Assembly (NCBI RefSeq): GCF_003573695.1
Contig: NC_039367.1
Coordinates: 155,941,085 to 156,005,084, forward strand
DNA: 64,000 nucleotides
DNA from: Papaver somniferum
Lineage: Eukaryota > Streptophyta > Magnoliopsida > Ranunculales > Papaveraceae
Reading direction: 5' to 3'
Shown: positions 47,445 through 58,744 of the stretch, in pieces
Numbering within the stretch: the stretch's first letter is position 1
How the letters are laid out: each line of letters starts with the position of its first letter
Position numbers and translations under genes: made by a program
The notes under the pieces: model-generated
Databases searched by the model: none
What the model was told of the DNA's origin: nothing
The model's input: only the letters and a program-made list of their open reading frames with translations

Positions 47445-49422
47445 TGTAAGGACCCTCAAGCTCGTCAACGCTATTAGACCGGTCAAGTGAAAGTCAAGAG
47501 ACGATTTAGCCGCTAATAACTCGATTAGTTAATATACATTTCGATTATTAGAAATTAACCTAAAAACAATTCAGATACGAAATTAGTATTGTGGGATGAA
47601 TCTCGAAAAGTTATGCAGAGTGGACTACTCGAACGCGTCATTTAGATATCAGATGAAGAAGATATCATCAGATTTATTTGAATAGAAAAATAGTCATCTT
47701 GTACTTTAGCCGCCTTGGCTGCCCGTATCAAGTTTTCGGGTGCTTTTAGCAAATTCGGTCGGCCTAATCTCGATCGGGAAGACTAACTCATTCTCATTTC
47801 TCTCTTCATTATTCTTCTTCTTCTTTCTCCTCAGCTCCTCTATTTCTGTTTTCCGTTCGATTTGTGTGGTACGAGTAGGAGTTTGATTGAGAGAATCATT
47901 TGATGATGATGGGTAGATTATGAAGGGGATGTTGTATCCGTGAATCAGGACGAAGAACTGTTAGGGTTCGAATCTGGGAAGATGAAAATTAGGATTATAG
48001 ATTCAAGTATTGCTTTGAAGATTTAGAAGATAGGATATAGAGCTATGACGAGTTGAAGAATCATGGGTTTAAGTTCAATTGAAGTTCTGAAGTTTCTTTG
48101 GAAATGAATCGAGTAATTAGGTTTTCGGAATTAGGTTCCGAGAATTCGATTAAGGAGAAGTTAGAAGGTGGGTTTATTCTTAATTGGTGTTTGATGGAAG
48201 TTGTGGAGTTGTTCTGAAGATTGATTAAGAAATTGCAGATTTAGGGTTCCTCATGTTCTTTCCAAATTTATGAATTAGGGTTTCTAAGGGTTGATGATTA
48301 TGGGACTCATATCAAGAGAGAAGAAGAGTAGAGTTGGTTTTGGCAGATGATGGTGGTCTTGAGATGAGTTCTCAATTGAGCCAAGGGAAGGAAGAATTCG
48401 ACTCCAATTGCCTGTGTGAGACTGTTGTGAGAGAATGAAGATTTGGATGTGCAGGTAGTGGTATTGTATGATGAATATAACTGTGGGTGTTGGTGATGAT
48501 ATTGAATATGTATTACCAGAGATATGGTGTTGTTGGTCTGAACGGTTGAGTTGTGTTGGATTGTCTTGTGTGGTGTTGAAGAGAACTAAATTGGAATCAA
48601 CTCTTGGGTTGATTATTTTGAACTGATGAAGTTTGGGTATGAGCTTGTGGTAATGATATGGAGAAGCTATTACTTAATAGGAAGTGGATGTTTGAGTTGT
48701 TATTGATGCATGGGAACGTGAGAATGTTCTAATTGTGTTGAATAGAGTGTGTTGCGAAGATTAAGAGGGGTGTTTGTAATTGTGTTGAACTGAATTACAA
48801 ATATGAAGTTGAACTTGAAACTGTTTGTGTTGAATGTTAAGAATGGTGGTGTTGCTTGTGAGGATTGTATGAAAGGGTGTATGGATATGGTGGTAGAGAT
48901 GAAAGTGCAGGCCGTGTATGAGCTGATGTTAGAAGTGCCTGAGTTGAAGCTAATGAATGCAGTTAGTGCTAGTAGTTGAATATTGGGTTGTAGTGAGTTG
49001 TTATGTCGAGAATGATGAATTAGAGTAGTAGTTAGTGATTGCTGTGAAAGCTTGGAACTACTGCAATTGCAGGTAGGCTTAAATTACAGTTGTATTGAAT
49101 TATAGAGATTCTGTTATTATGTATAGTTTGTGTATTGATCAAATGATAGAATGAGGTTGGTGAAATTAGACTAGGGTTAGAGTTGCAGGTGTAGTAAAAT
49201 CTTTGGCTTGTGCTTGTGTATAAGGGTGCACACGGTACGGTGCCGAGTACCTGTACCTCTCTAGTCTCGATACTTGGTCGTAACTTATTTTTTCCTTCTT
49301 TTCCTCCCTTTTTTTCACTGCGTGATTTTGTATGCTCTTAATGTGGTGTATTTGCTTGACCTACTTCTGCAAGCTGGTATTGGCTTTACATCGGTTACAG
49401 TTATCTTAACAAACGTCTCTAA

Positions 49423-50126
49423 GAGCGTCCACAGTGGTGTGAGCATAACTAAAGACCAAAGACTAAAAAAAAAGATCAAATTTGGGTTTAGCCCGTTCTG
49501 TGGCGTAGCGGGTGACGAGTAAATTTGGTCGCGCGTTGATATAAAGTCCGCTTCATCGTCCAGCGTAGATAAAGATTACGCCTGGCATGGGGCGTTGATA
49601 AAGATAACGCCTGGTATGGGGCGTTGATAAAGATAACGCCTGTATGGGGCGTGAACTATAGCAACGCCTGGTGTGTGGGACGGAGATTATACGTTTGCCC
49701 GGGTTCAAAAAAAATAAAAAAATAAAAAAAATGGGGCGTTGATAAAGACAACGCCCCAAGCAAAGTTTTCAAAACTTTGTGAAGGTGGGATAATGACTAT
49801 ATCAACGCCTGGGTGTCCGGCGTTAACTTTACGTACGCCCCATCCAGGCGGACATTATACCAACGCCCCATCCAGGCGGACATTATACCAACGCCCTGCA
49901 TCAGGCGTTAACTTTACGAACGCGCGGCTACAGGCGGACATTATACCAACGCCCGTCGGGTAGGCGGACATTATATAAACGCCCGACTATATTTGGATTT
50001 GGTCTTAATCTCCGACCAAATTTGGTCCGAGTTTTACTCTTTGATCAAATTTTGATCGATGGTCCGTCCCACTATGCCAGCCCACTCGACATTAAATTTG
50101 GGTTTAGTCGTCCACTGCAGTTGCTC
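49423..50126. mobile_element. PIF/Harbinger-type MITE nested in the hAT element
   Basis: 704 bp. Ends GAGCGTCCACAGTGG and the inverse of CCACTGCAGTTGCTC; TAA duplicated at 49420-49422 and 50127-50129, the usual Harbinger target. Confidence 0.8.
49560..49985. repeat. GGCGTT/AACGCC tandem arrays inside the MITE
   Basis: Left block: GGGGCGTTGATAAAGATAAC units (49575-49760). Right block: AGGCGGACATTATACCAACG units (49848-49985). The unit edges form short inverted repeats (GGCGTT ... AACGCC). Confidence 0.85.
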
Positions 50127-50564
50127 TAAAAGATTAACCTTGTTTCAATATATAATCGACTGTGGTGTAATAATTATTGAACTTAGATGACACAAGGTAA
50201 AAAAAATTCCAATTTGTAATGCAAAACCCCCAATTTATGAAAGCTTTAGTCGCTAATGGGATATGTTTACGACACCCTCAAGGTTTGACAGTGTAAACGA
50301 CTCTGCAACATACAAATTTACACTTGGAAATTACATAACCAAGGGATACCATCCATACACCAGATCTTTCTCTTTCTGCAACTTAATTGCTAGAAACAAA
50401 AATGTCAAGAAAATGACTTAATAAGTTAATTCCCTGGCGGCGTCTCTGACGAGTTGCTCATACATCTCATTTTTCCTAAAAACGGAAGTCTCATCTTCGC
50501 AACTTTGGATCTGTAACACCAAACCTCAAATGCCTCGGTCAAGTCAGGGTAATGAATATGATGT

Positions 50565-50885
50565 GTTCAAGATCTCCGCCTGATCTCCAGATGGTAGGGA
50601 CTAGGGAGAGCACCATTGAAACAAGGGAAGACTCCAAGCTCTGTCAAATCTCATTGTCCACCTTGAAAGGTGGCGAACCCTCCACATCAACACTCCAGGA
50701 ACTGATCAAAGGCTTAGAGAGCTTTACAAATGGAAGCCATAGCTTCACCGTATGAAGCCTCTTTGCAGTTGGAAGTATGACAGTACCATAAGCAATTGTC
50801 TCCAAAACCTTACCTCCCACCTCCATAACCTTTGCCGTTATCGCCAGCATGTCAACATTGTTCAAGTTTGCATCAGTTATCCTAT
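50565..50885 (-). pseudogene. Captured host gene fragment, possibly from a BTB/POZ-type protein gene
   Basis: Minus strand reads DMLAITAKVMEVGGKVLETI, then YGTVILPTAKRLHTVKLWLP, a well-preserved plant protein segment I associate, tentatively, with BTB/POZ-domain family C-terminal regions. TGA at 50644-50646 is followed in frame by QSLES, and after a shift near 50595 by PSGDQAEIL, so the stop and the frameshift are secondary damage. It lies inside the hAT element, with element sequence on both sides, so it was picked up by the transposon. Family name uncertain; coding origin fairly sure. Confidence 0.55.
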
Positions 50886-51936
50886 TATTCCGTACAAATG
50901 GGACGGGACGGTACGGGACATGAATAGGACCGTGTACCTGTACCCCTAGAGGCCGGTTCTCAGGTTTTGAACCGATACCTGTACCCCCTTCCTCGGTTCG
51001 GTACAAAAACAGGTACGGTTCCACCGGTTCCAGGACGGTCCGGTTTTTCGGCTCGGTTCCTGTGCACCCTTACTTGTGTCTCAGGCCTGAACCTTATGCA
51101 TGTCTGACTGAACATATTCAGTCTGACTTAGATTCTTTTATGTCTAACTCAGTTCATCTGACTGTGTTGAATCGGTTTGACTCAGAGTCAGCTCAGTGAG
51201 CCAATACCAGACCAGACCTTGACCGAGTTGACCTCTGACCGAGACTTTGGACCTTGACCTGTACTCAGACGTTGACTGTTAGTCGACTCTTTCCGACCGA
51301 ACGTTGACGGTCAGTGACCGTTAGTTGACTCATATGGACTAGGCCTTTTGTAATGGGCTAGTTTAGTGAACTTGGGCTTAGAGTTAGTTTTCCCGTCTTG
51401 ATGAATTGGACCTCTTATGGTCTGAATTGACCTTTGGCTTCTTCTACAAAGTTGTAGATATTCATAAGACTTAGTTAATGGACTATAGAACCAACCTAAT
51501 TAGATTAGTAAACTCTTAGTTATGCTAAAGATAGATAATAAAAGAATGTAAAACCATTAGATAAAATTGTATGATTCTTGTGTGAGCCATTGTGGCTAGA
51601 TTCTTAGAGTTCTCGTGTGATTAACAGTTAGTCTATATTAGCAACGATCGACTCAAAGGATGAACCAGTGGATCTTGGATCTCGAGGTAGGCGTAGCTAT
51701 CATCAAAATAGGTGGGAATGTACACTTAACTCTTTTGTGATTATTGTTGTTTTCTTTTACAAAAGCTTATGTTCAATAAATTCATGCATTGACTGATTGT
51801 GTATCCCATGCATTGTTTAATTAAGGAATTGTAATGCTTTGTTTTTCTTTATGAATTGTCTGGGAAATAAGCATTTCCATCTGTGGTATATAAGATACGC
51901 TCCTTCATTCATATCTAGTTACTTTCGAAAAATATA

Positions 51937-52165
51937 TGTTATCTGGTGTGTAAGGAATTGGTTGACACCAGTATATATTATTTGGTGTGTAAGGAATTGG
52001 TCGACACCAATATATGTTACTAGGTGTGAAAGGAATTGGTCGACACCGATATTATTAGATGTGGAAGGAATTGGTCGACATCAATATTATTATGAGGTGT
52101 GGAATTTAGCACGCAATTTACCTATTAGGGTGTGTAAGGAATTGGTCGATACTCAATATTACACC
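51937..52165 (+). repeat. About 40-bp tandem repeat in 3' LTR
   Basis: Counterpart of the array at 44885-45110, same unit, five to six copies. Confidence 0.85.
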
Positions 52166-52644
52166 TTGTTTGAAAAAGGAGTTAGTTCCATATACATGTT
52201 TGTTTATCTCTGTGATTTGGTTTTGTTTTAGTGTTTGGGAAAACATGTATCGTTTTTCAAATCATGCCAATGATTACTTGAAAGTTAAATGTTGTTTCTA
52301 TTGGGCACCCCTTTTAGGGATGATGTGCTCACCCATTCCCACTTTCAGTTTCAGAGACAGATCAGAGTTGCGCTGCGAAAGCTGCGAGAAGTAGACTTCG
52401 TTAATTGATTATATTATGATATTTTTATTATATTGTATATTCTGTTTGTAAACCAAATGACTATTGTATATGTATCGTTTGAGAGGAGTTCTTGTATATA
52501 TATTTCTGAAAGGCGTTAGTTTTGGGTTAAGTTTTTGTAGCAGATTTCTTAATTGAAAGTTTAAGTATTTGATTTAGATTCGTAGTGCCTCCCTATTTAG
52601 TTAATCTCTTGGATTAGTCAGCTGCTGGCTTTGGGGGCGCTACA

Positions 52645-53950
52645 CATATTTAGCTAAAGAGTCTGCCACTATATTACTTGTTCTTGGCACAAAATGAAAA
52701 CCTAAAAAGTTATTGCAGGAGTGTGCTATCTTATCTGCTTCCTCCAAACTGTTTTTGCTTCACCATGAGACTTCTGAAGTGCGACCATTGAGATGATTGA
52801 AGAGACTCTTGCAACTTCCTTCTATGCTGAAGTGATGAATGTTCTTTTCTTTTGCCCAGTGAGCTTCCTGAAGAATGCATACCGCCTCTGCCTCTTATGG
52901 GTCTGAGCTTGTGGAGGGTCCTGCTTTTCCTCCTTCAACTTCACCTGTTTCATCTTAAGATTAGAGCAAAAGTAGAATAATGAAATTCCGAGATCTATGT
53001 TGCATCCACATTAATTTGGAGGCAATTTGTTGTTGGGTCTGTCCATAAAACTTTTTTCTTTCTCATAGTTATATTGTTGTCCTTTTAATTTGAGGTGTTT
53101 CTTGACCAATACCAGATATGTTTCTGAATTTCTATTGATAACTGGTAAGATGATTTTGATTTTTCTTCGAAAACTTTGCTGCATCTTTCCTTCCAGATAA
53201 ACCACATTTCGGTAAAAAAAGCTCTATTGATATTACTTGATTTGTGTGGTATGTAGTTCAAGTTTCCAAAATTCAAAAAAAAAAAACAATTGTTGAGTGA
53301 AATTGGATTCTAATTGGGTTAGGTCCTTGTTCCCAAACAAATTTTGCATATTTGGTAATAGGATCAATTAGGCTTGCCACCAGAATGACATATTCATTAA
53401 GTGAGTTTTTGTACAACATTAGATTTCCCTTGAAGTCTGGGATCCAATTATCTTCCCAAATATTAATGTGTAAGGGGTCCATGAGCATAACTCAGTGGTA
53501 TCCCATCAACTACAGTAAGAAGGAAGTCAGGGGTTCAATCCCCGCCGCCGTAAAGATTTGTGGTAGATTAGTTGTATAGTGGGTTGAGCGGTGTTGGGTC
53601 TGGCAGTGGGGCCAATCCAACTGGCTGGATTCAGGTAGGGTCCTGGGTCCGGCTTTCGGGTATCCAAAAAAATAAAAATAAAATGTGTGAACCATTTCCT
53701 ACTTCCCAAATGATGTACTTTTTTACTAGTTATAGGCCTTTACACCGACATTTTCATGTCCATGATCCTTCTTATGGTGGTTTAACTTTTAGAGGGCTTT
53801 TCTTTTTAAAGTATATAGGTTTTGGAGTTTTTGCCAAAAGAGAGTTGGGTTCTTGTACTAGTGTCCAAGCTATTTTTGTAATCGTTGCTAGGTTGAATTT
53901 TCTGGTATCTCTAAAGTTTTTGAGTTACAATGGGCCGTACTTTATTACTA
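52645..53950 (-). pseudogene. LINE (L1-type) 3' fragment: RT C-terminal region and RNase H, interrupted by a SINE
   Basis: Minus strand from about 53945: FRDTRKFNLATITKIAWTL and KKYIIWEVGNG, then after the SINE HINIWEDNWIPDFKG, MWFIWKERCSKVFEEKSKS (zinc-binding-RT-like region), then an RNase H-type end (AEAVCILQEAHWAKEKN, FHFVPRTSN, DSLAKYV) near 52900-52650. Frames change and stops occur. The catalytic RT part is missing. Cut on the left by the LARD-like element. Confidence 0.75.
53475..53681 (+). mobile_element. tRNA-derived SINE inside the LINE
   Basis: Pol III A box ATAACTCAGTGG (about 53487-53499) and B box GGTTCAATCCC (53531-53541) near one end, and an A-rich tail (AAAAAAATAAAAATAAAA) at the other. 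Flanks AATGTGTAAG (53465-53474) and AATGTGTGAA (53682-53691) look like a target duplication. The LINE reading frame resumes on each side. Confidence 0.8.
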
Positions 53951-54761
53951 GTTCATAGTACAATTTAACCTCATGGGACATCTTTTCCCCTGTAGATTAT
54001 AGGTCAGGTGATCGATTTAATTTCAGATGACAAGTGTAAATAACCGATAAATTTAGCAAAAATTGATGAAAAATTGGATGACAATGGGGTATTTCTGTCA
54101 CGATATAAATTTTGGGGAAGTGATCATCATATTGATTTCAGACATATAATGGGATATCCTATCTTGTTGGTTCATAAGATAAAACTTGTCCCACAGTAGA
54201 GTTTTTACATTGAAATTCACGAAGTAGATTTTTGATCACATAGTCGATTGAAATGAATGCAAGAAGACAAACTTGGCATGGGATTTGACGACAATAGTTG
54301 ATTTCTTACCACAATGTAAATTTTGGAACATTATCTGGTTAAAATGCACATACCTGGATCGTGAAATAGGTTTTTGGTCCTGGAATCGATTTAATCTCAA
54401 ATCAAAGTATAGATTTTGAATGGGATTGCCAAAATAGACGTAAGTCACGAAATTGGCGCAAAATTTGACAATTTGAGGTTTTAACTTGAGTGACCAAGGA
54501 AAAATCTTGGTGAGTTTTTGACATTTTCTTATCAATAAATATGCTGCTTCCCGCACTGCTTTATAACGTTAACCCGATCAACCCAAGATCATTTGCTGTC
54601 TTACACCAAAATTCTTTTTATTACACCAAAGTAAAGTGATAAAAGCCTAACCTTTTTTTTTCATATAGGGACAAAATTGAAAAAAATAAGAATTGACTAC
54701 AACCAGATCCGAAATATAAATCACAAACTTAAAATAATAAATGGATAAAACTTAAACCTAA
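53951..54761. other. Intergenic, no gene seen
   Basis: AT-rich. A 106-codon open stretch on the minus strand (54236-54556) has no family resemblance. Confidence 0.5.
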
Positions 54762-55760
54762 GACTGGGTCTTATGGGAATGCCGCCTGGGTCTTGTGGCA
54801 ATTCCCTGAAAAATCAAGGGACGACCAATGGTTAGCCGTTTAAAGCAAAAATAACGGGAAGGCATCAACCGTTCTCTTCAGAACGGATAGTCATTACCCC
54901 CGTTGTGGCATAAACAGTAAAGAAACTAGCTAGAACAGAGATGGATTCTGAATTACTAGATCATGATAATCTTCAAATACAATCTTATACATTCACTGGT
55001 TAACAATTCTGATTGCTACCCAGATTGTAAAATCAATGATAAACCTTAAATGATATGCCTTTTCCATAAACTTCTTCTCCGTAACCAAACCCCAGATTGA
55101 AAACCCAATTCTTTTTTTTTTCAATACACAAAACCCATCTATAATCCCATCTTATTAATCATTAATCGGAACCCTAGAAAATATTCTGAGAAACCCTAGT
55201 TCTTCGATTCATCACTGAATCAACTTCAAAACTACAATTAAACGTCAACCCATTCAATCTTCATCCATCAGGAACTCAATACACAAATCAATTCCACGAA
55301 ACCTCAATCAAATTTCATCCTTCGGAAAACCCTAACTTCAGAACCTTATTTTCGATTTATAACATCATCTCAATTTTCTTCATCCCGTGTACAATCAATC
55401 ACAACATCATCAACGCCTCCTACTTGATATGCTCTCACTCAACAATTAATTCTCTCAATTCCTACCTCAAAATCATCTCTCGGTTTCGAACAGAGGCAGA
55501 GAGGAGAAGAAGAAAGATGAAGAATGAAAAAGGATAATGAGCAACCGTATTAAGAGAACGGTCAACTATTGGCCGGTTTTTTGTTGTAGAACGGTTAATG
55601 ACTATCCGTTTAACGCTTTTTGAGAACGGCTACTCATTGACCGTTTCAGGAGTCTTCCCGCTGGGATTCCCAGAGACCAGGGAAGGCTAACAGGAAGAGG
55701 GGGTTTTAGCCACAATTTTTGGGGCTGGGAAGAGCTTGGACATCTCCATAAAACCCAGTC
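54762..55760. mobile_element. PIF/Harbinger-type MITE
   Basis: 999 bp. Left end GACTGGGTCTTATGG, right end CCATAAAACCCAGTC (inverted, one change); TAA duplicated at 54759-54761 and 55761-55763. The subterminal AGAACGG/CCGTT phrases repeat on both sides. No transposase. Confidence 0.85.
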
Positions 55761-55763
55761 TAA

Positions 55764-56640
55764 TCAACCAGACTCTAAATATATATAAACCACGAACATG
55801 AAATTGCAAATGGATAACTTAAACCTATCGGTTGAAAAAACCAAAGAACTAAGTAAAAAGAGGACAAAAAATATCCTTTACAAACTATAATTTTTTTTTT
55901 TTCTTTTACATGTTGTGTGTTCAACACCACATACATTAACCATTGCTAAATTGGGGATCCGCAAATAACCCCGATGTATTTTGCATATTTTATTAACGAG
56001 TTGTTACAAATTTTTATTTATTAACGATTTGTTATAATTGTCATTACATATATATTTTCCTTACATGTAAAAGGTATAAAATTGTTCCCGGTATATATAT
56101 CTTATCTTCCGGTTAAGACGGTGTCTGGGATACACATTAAGAAATAATCTTTAAATATATTTAGTCAAAATATTAGAAATCAAGTTAGAAACTAAATAAA
56201 ATAACGAGTTCTAGGAATAAAAATGAAAATCAAAAATAAAATAAAAGTGAAAAATATTTTTTTGTGAAACAAAATATCTTGATTCTAACTCCTGGAAGCT
56301 CCTGTTACTTTTGGTTGTCGGCTATAACAGAAAGACAAATGCTATCCCACACGATTTTGTGGAATGGGTTCCGTAAAAGCGGTTTCGAAGACGTTGGATG
56401 AGCAAATAAACAGTTAGATTTTCATTCAGTTTAAGACCCACCACTTTCAATTCGGGACCACTATTTTTCCTAAAGGGTTCAAGGTGTTTAGATTTGGATT
56501 TTAGTTTTAGTTGAAGGACATCATGATCTAAGGGATTAGAAGCCGCTTTTGCGGGAAGGCATCCTGCAAGGTCGTGCGGCATAGCACTACTCTAACAACA
56601 ATCCATTTCGCATCCAATCCGCCATCCAGTTGTACGAGAA
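55764..56640. other. Intergenic, no gene seen
   Basis: AT-rich; an 86-codon minus-strand frame (56322-56582) has no recognisable product. Confidence 0.45.
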
Positions 56641-56735
56641 CACATCCCACCATCCGTCCAACCCACGGATTGGATTGGGCGTATTCAGCGGATTAAAGCC
56701 CTAAATAAATTGCCCACAAATCCTACCAATATTAA

Positions 56736-56778
56736 AGCCCAACCGTTATAAACAAATCTTATCCTCATTCTAGGGTTT
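56736..56778 (+). promoter_or_regulatory. RPL30 promoter elements (site II and telo-box type)
   Basis: AGCCCA at 56736-56741 (inverse of TGGGCT, site II), TTATAAAC at about 56746-56753, and TAGGGTTT at 56771-56778 (telo-box inverse). This combination is common in plant ribosomal protein genes; here about 80-120 bp before the start codon. Confidence 0.55.
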
Positions 56779-56854
56779 CTTCTTCAATCTCTTCTTTCTG
56801 CCTCCTCTCTGGTCTCCACTGCCGTCTTCGGAGAAAACTCAACAATCTCTAAAA

Positions 56855-58744
56855 ATGGTGGCCGTTAAGAAAATGGTACCCAAATCCCATTTTGATTTTC
56901 TTCATGTTACAGTATTTGATGGATTGATTTGGATAACTAATCAAATCTGTTTTTTTTGGTTGATTTTTGCAGAAGAAGACTCATGAGAGTATTAACAACA
57001 GACTTGCTCTTGTGATGAAGAGTGGGAAATACACTCTTGGTTACAAAACTGTTCTTAGAACTCTCAGAAGCTCCAAATGTAAGAATTATTATTCTCTGAT
57101 TTTAGGTGTTTTTTTTTTTTTGGTGTGGATTTAGGGTTAGTACTGATTTGATAGTGAAATTTTGTTGCAGCAAAGCTTATAATCATCTCAAACAATTGTC
57201 CACCTTTGAGGAAATCTGAGATTGAGTACTATGCTATGCTTGCTAAAGTTGGAGTTCACCATTTTAATGGAAGTAAGTAGTCTTCTTGTAGTGTTTAATT
57301 TGGCCCCCTTTTCTTGTTTTTGATTTTCTGGTGTAAAATTAGCTACTTTTGTTTGATTTTTTTTTATCTGGGGGTTGTCTATTGCTTACGAAGTGTTTGG
57401 GATTTACAAAGTGACTATAGGAAATTGCAGTTTGATTAGGGTTGTTAGTCTAAGAAATTCTTGTTTAGGTAGAGGAGCCTAACATGTTTCTGATTTTTTT
57501 ATGTTCTCTGAAAAATCCGGATTGTAGTAACTAGTTAAGCTAGTCTTGGTTCTGCATCCATAGAGGATAGCAGGAGTGTGCGGGATTGGTTACAGTAGGG
57601 TTTGAGTTGGAGTCCTCTCCTACAGTGATATTTTGACCCCTCTATATATGAAGTCTCTTCGTTTCAATCAAAATATATATGATATTTTGACACCTCTCCT
57701 ACAGTGATATTTTTAAGTCTCTTCGTTCTAGTCCAATTGCAGTTGCCCTGTTAGTGTGTCTGCTCAAATTTACCTAGCAATTTCAGAATTACAGTTGATA
57801 TTGTGGTCACTGAGTCACTATTTTACTAAATCCGGGTGGACATGTTTTTCTTGATTGTTTGTTGTTTAAATCCTTTGTCAATCAGTAAGAATACTTAAGT
57901 TTCTTTGGTAATGAAGTATGGTAGATAATTATCCCTTGATGAAGTGATACAATAACCAGCTGTTATGCTTTAGTTATTGAGAAAAATGTCACGATTCAGC
58001 AAAATAGAGGCTTTTTACTGTAATCAACCTTTCGCCCTGTTGCTACTCTTTGTAACAGAGATACATGTCACCTTGGCGGACTGTTACATTTACACAGTTT
58101 ACTTTTTTTCCTTGAGAAGCATGTTACGAATCAGTAATATCGAGGCTTTTTGCGTTTTGCAACAATCAATCTTTTGCCCTGTATTTGTATTTTGTTTAGC
58201 AGATGTACATGTTGCGTTCGTTCTCAAGTTATATCATTCTAGGTTGTCGTCAGTTTCCAGCCATATTATAAATCCACCATGCACAACTTTTTCTAGTCCT
58301 GTAACTCCTGTTGCTTTTGTTCTGTTGAGTAGTTTGGATGTGTACCATTTTGATGGACATGAAGTGTTTGGATAAAGTAGATGTTCCATTTTAACCGATT
58401 TCTTTCGTCATCTGGAATTAGCTGATAATGTCTCCATGAATTTGTGTCTTTCTGACTTCAACGTTTTGGTTGGCGGCTTGTCTCGGAGTTATAGATATAT
58501 TATCTTTCATGCTGATGAATCCTTCTCGTTTGTTTCAGACAATGTCGACTTGGGAACAGCTTGTGGACGATACTACCGTGTTTCATGCCTTAGTATCATT
58601 GATCCAGGTGAGACAGAAATATCATTTGTCTTGAGATCCATATGTTTACTGAATCTTCTTCTTTTGCCTGACACTTCTTTTTCTTTCCCGTTCTGTTGTC
58701 CAGGTGATTCTGATATCATCAAAACCCTTCCTGGTGACCAGTGA
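56855..58744 (+). CDS. RPL30: 60S ribosomal protein L30 (eL30)
   Basis: Component of the large cytosolic ribosomal subunit. Five exons: 56855-56875, 56973-57078, 57171-57272, 58539-58607, 58704-58744; 339 nt, 112 residues, the usual plant length. Sequence is clear: [80 protein letters not shown] and the end LPGDQ. The L7Ae/L30e RNA-binding fold is complete. The third intron is long (1.27 kb). Start is the first ATG after a pyrimidine-rich leader. No lesions. Its intron 3 to exon 5 part is duplicated downstream. Confidence 0.96.

Larger units (their letters stand above)
49221..51072. mobile_element. Non-autonomous hAT element in the 3' LTR
   Basis: Perfect 12-bp terminal inverted repeats TAAGGGTGCACA, flanked by CTTGTGTA (49213-49220) and CTTGTGTC (51073-51080), an 8-bp duplication with one mismatch. 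Subterminal GGTAC-rich sequence on both sides. No hAT transposase; carries a host gene fragment and a nested MITE. Confidence 0.88.
43023..52644 (+). mobile_element. LARD-like non-coding Ty3/gypsy element with very long LTRs, 5' LTR truncated
   Basis: Two long direct repeats (43023-45783 and 47445-52644) flank about 1.66 kb of AT-rich internal DNA. A primer-binding site TGGTATCAGAGC (45789-45800, initiator tRNA-Met type) follows the first repeat. A gypsy-like pol end (TTTTCGAGGACGAAAATGA) and degenerate purine tract precede the second, which starts TGTAAGGACCC and ends GCGCTACA. No gag or pol frames in between. Without later insertions the LTR is about 3.3 kb. Confidence 0.8.
47445..52644 (+). 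repeat. 3' LTR of the LARD-like element, with nested insertions
   Basis: TGTAAGGACCC ... GCGCTACA, 5.2 kb including a 1.85-kb hAT element. The LINE fragment begins right after its last base, so the element probably landed in or next to the LINE. Confidence 0.8.

Noticed and set aside
54236..54556. 106-codon minus-strand frame
   Set aside because: No recognisable domain, AT-rich composition, no support beyond length.
56322..56582. 86-codon minus-strand frame before RPL30
   Set aside because: No family resemblance and no gene-like context.
58436..58744. Plus-strand frame of 102 codons over RPL30 exons 4 and 5
   Set aside because: It reads through an intron; the GT-AG spliced model gives the exact 112-residue eL30.
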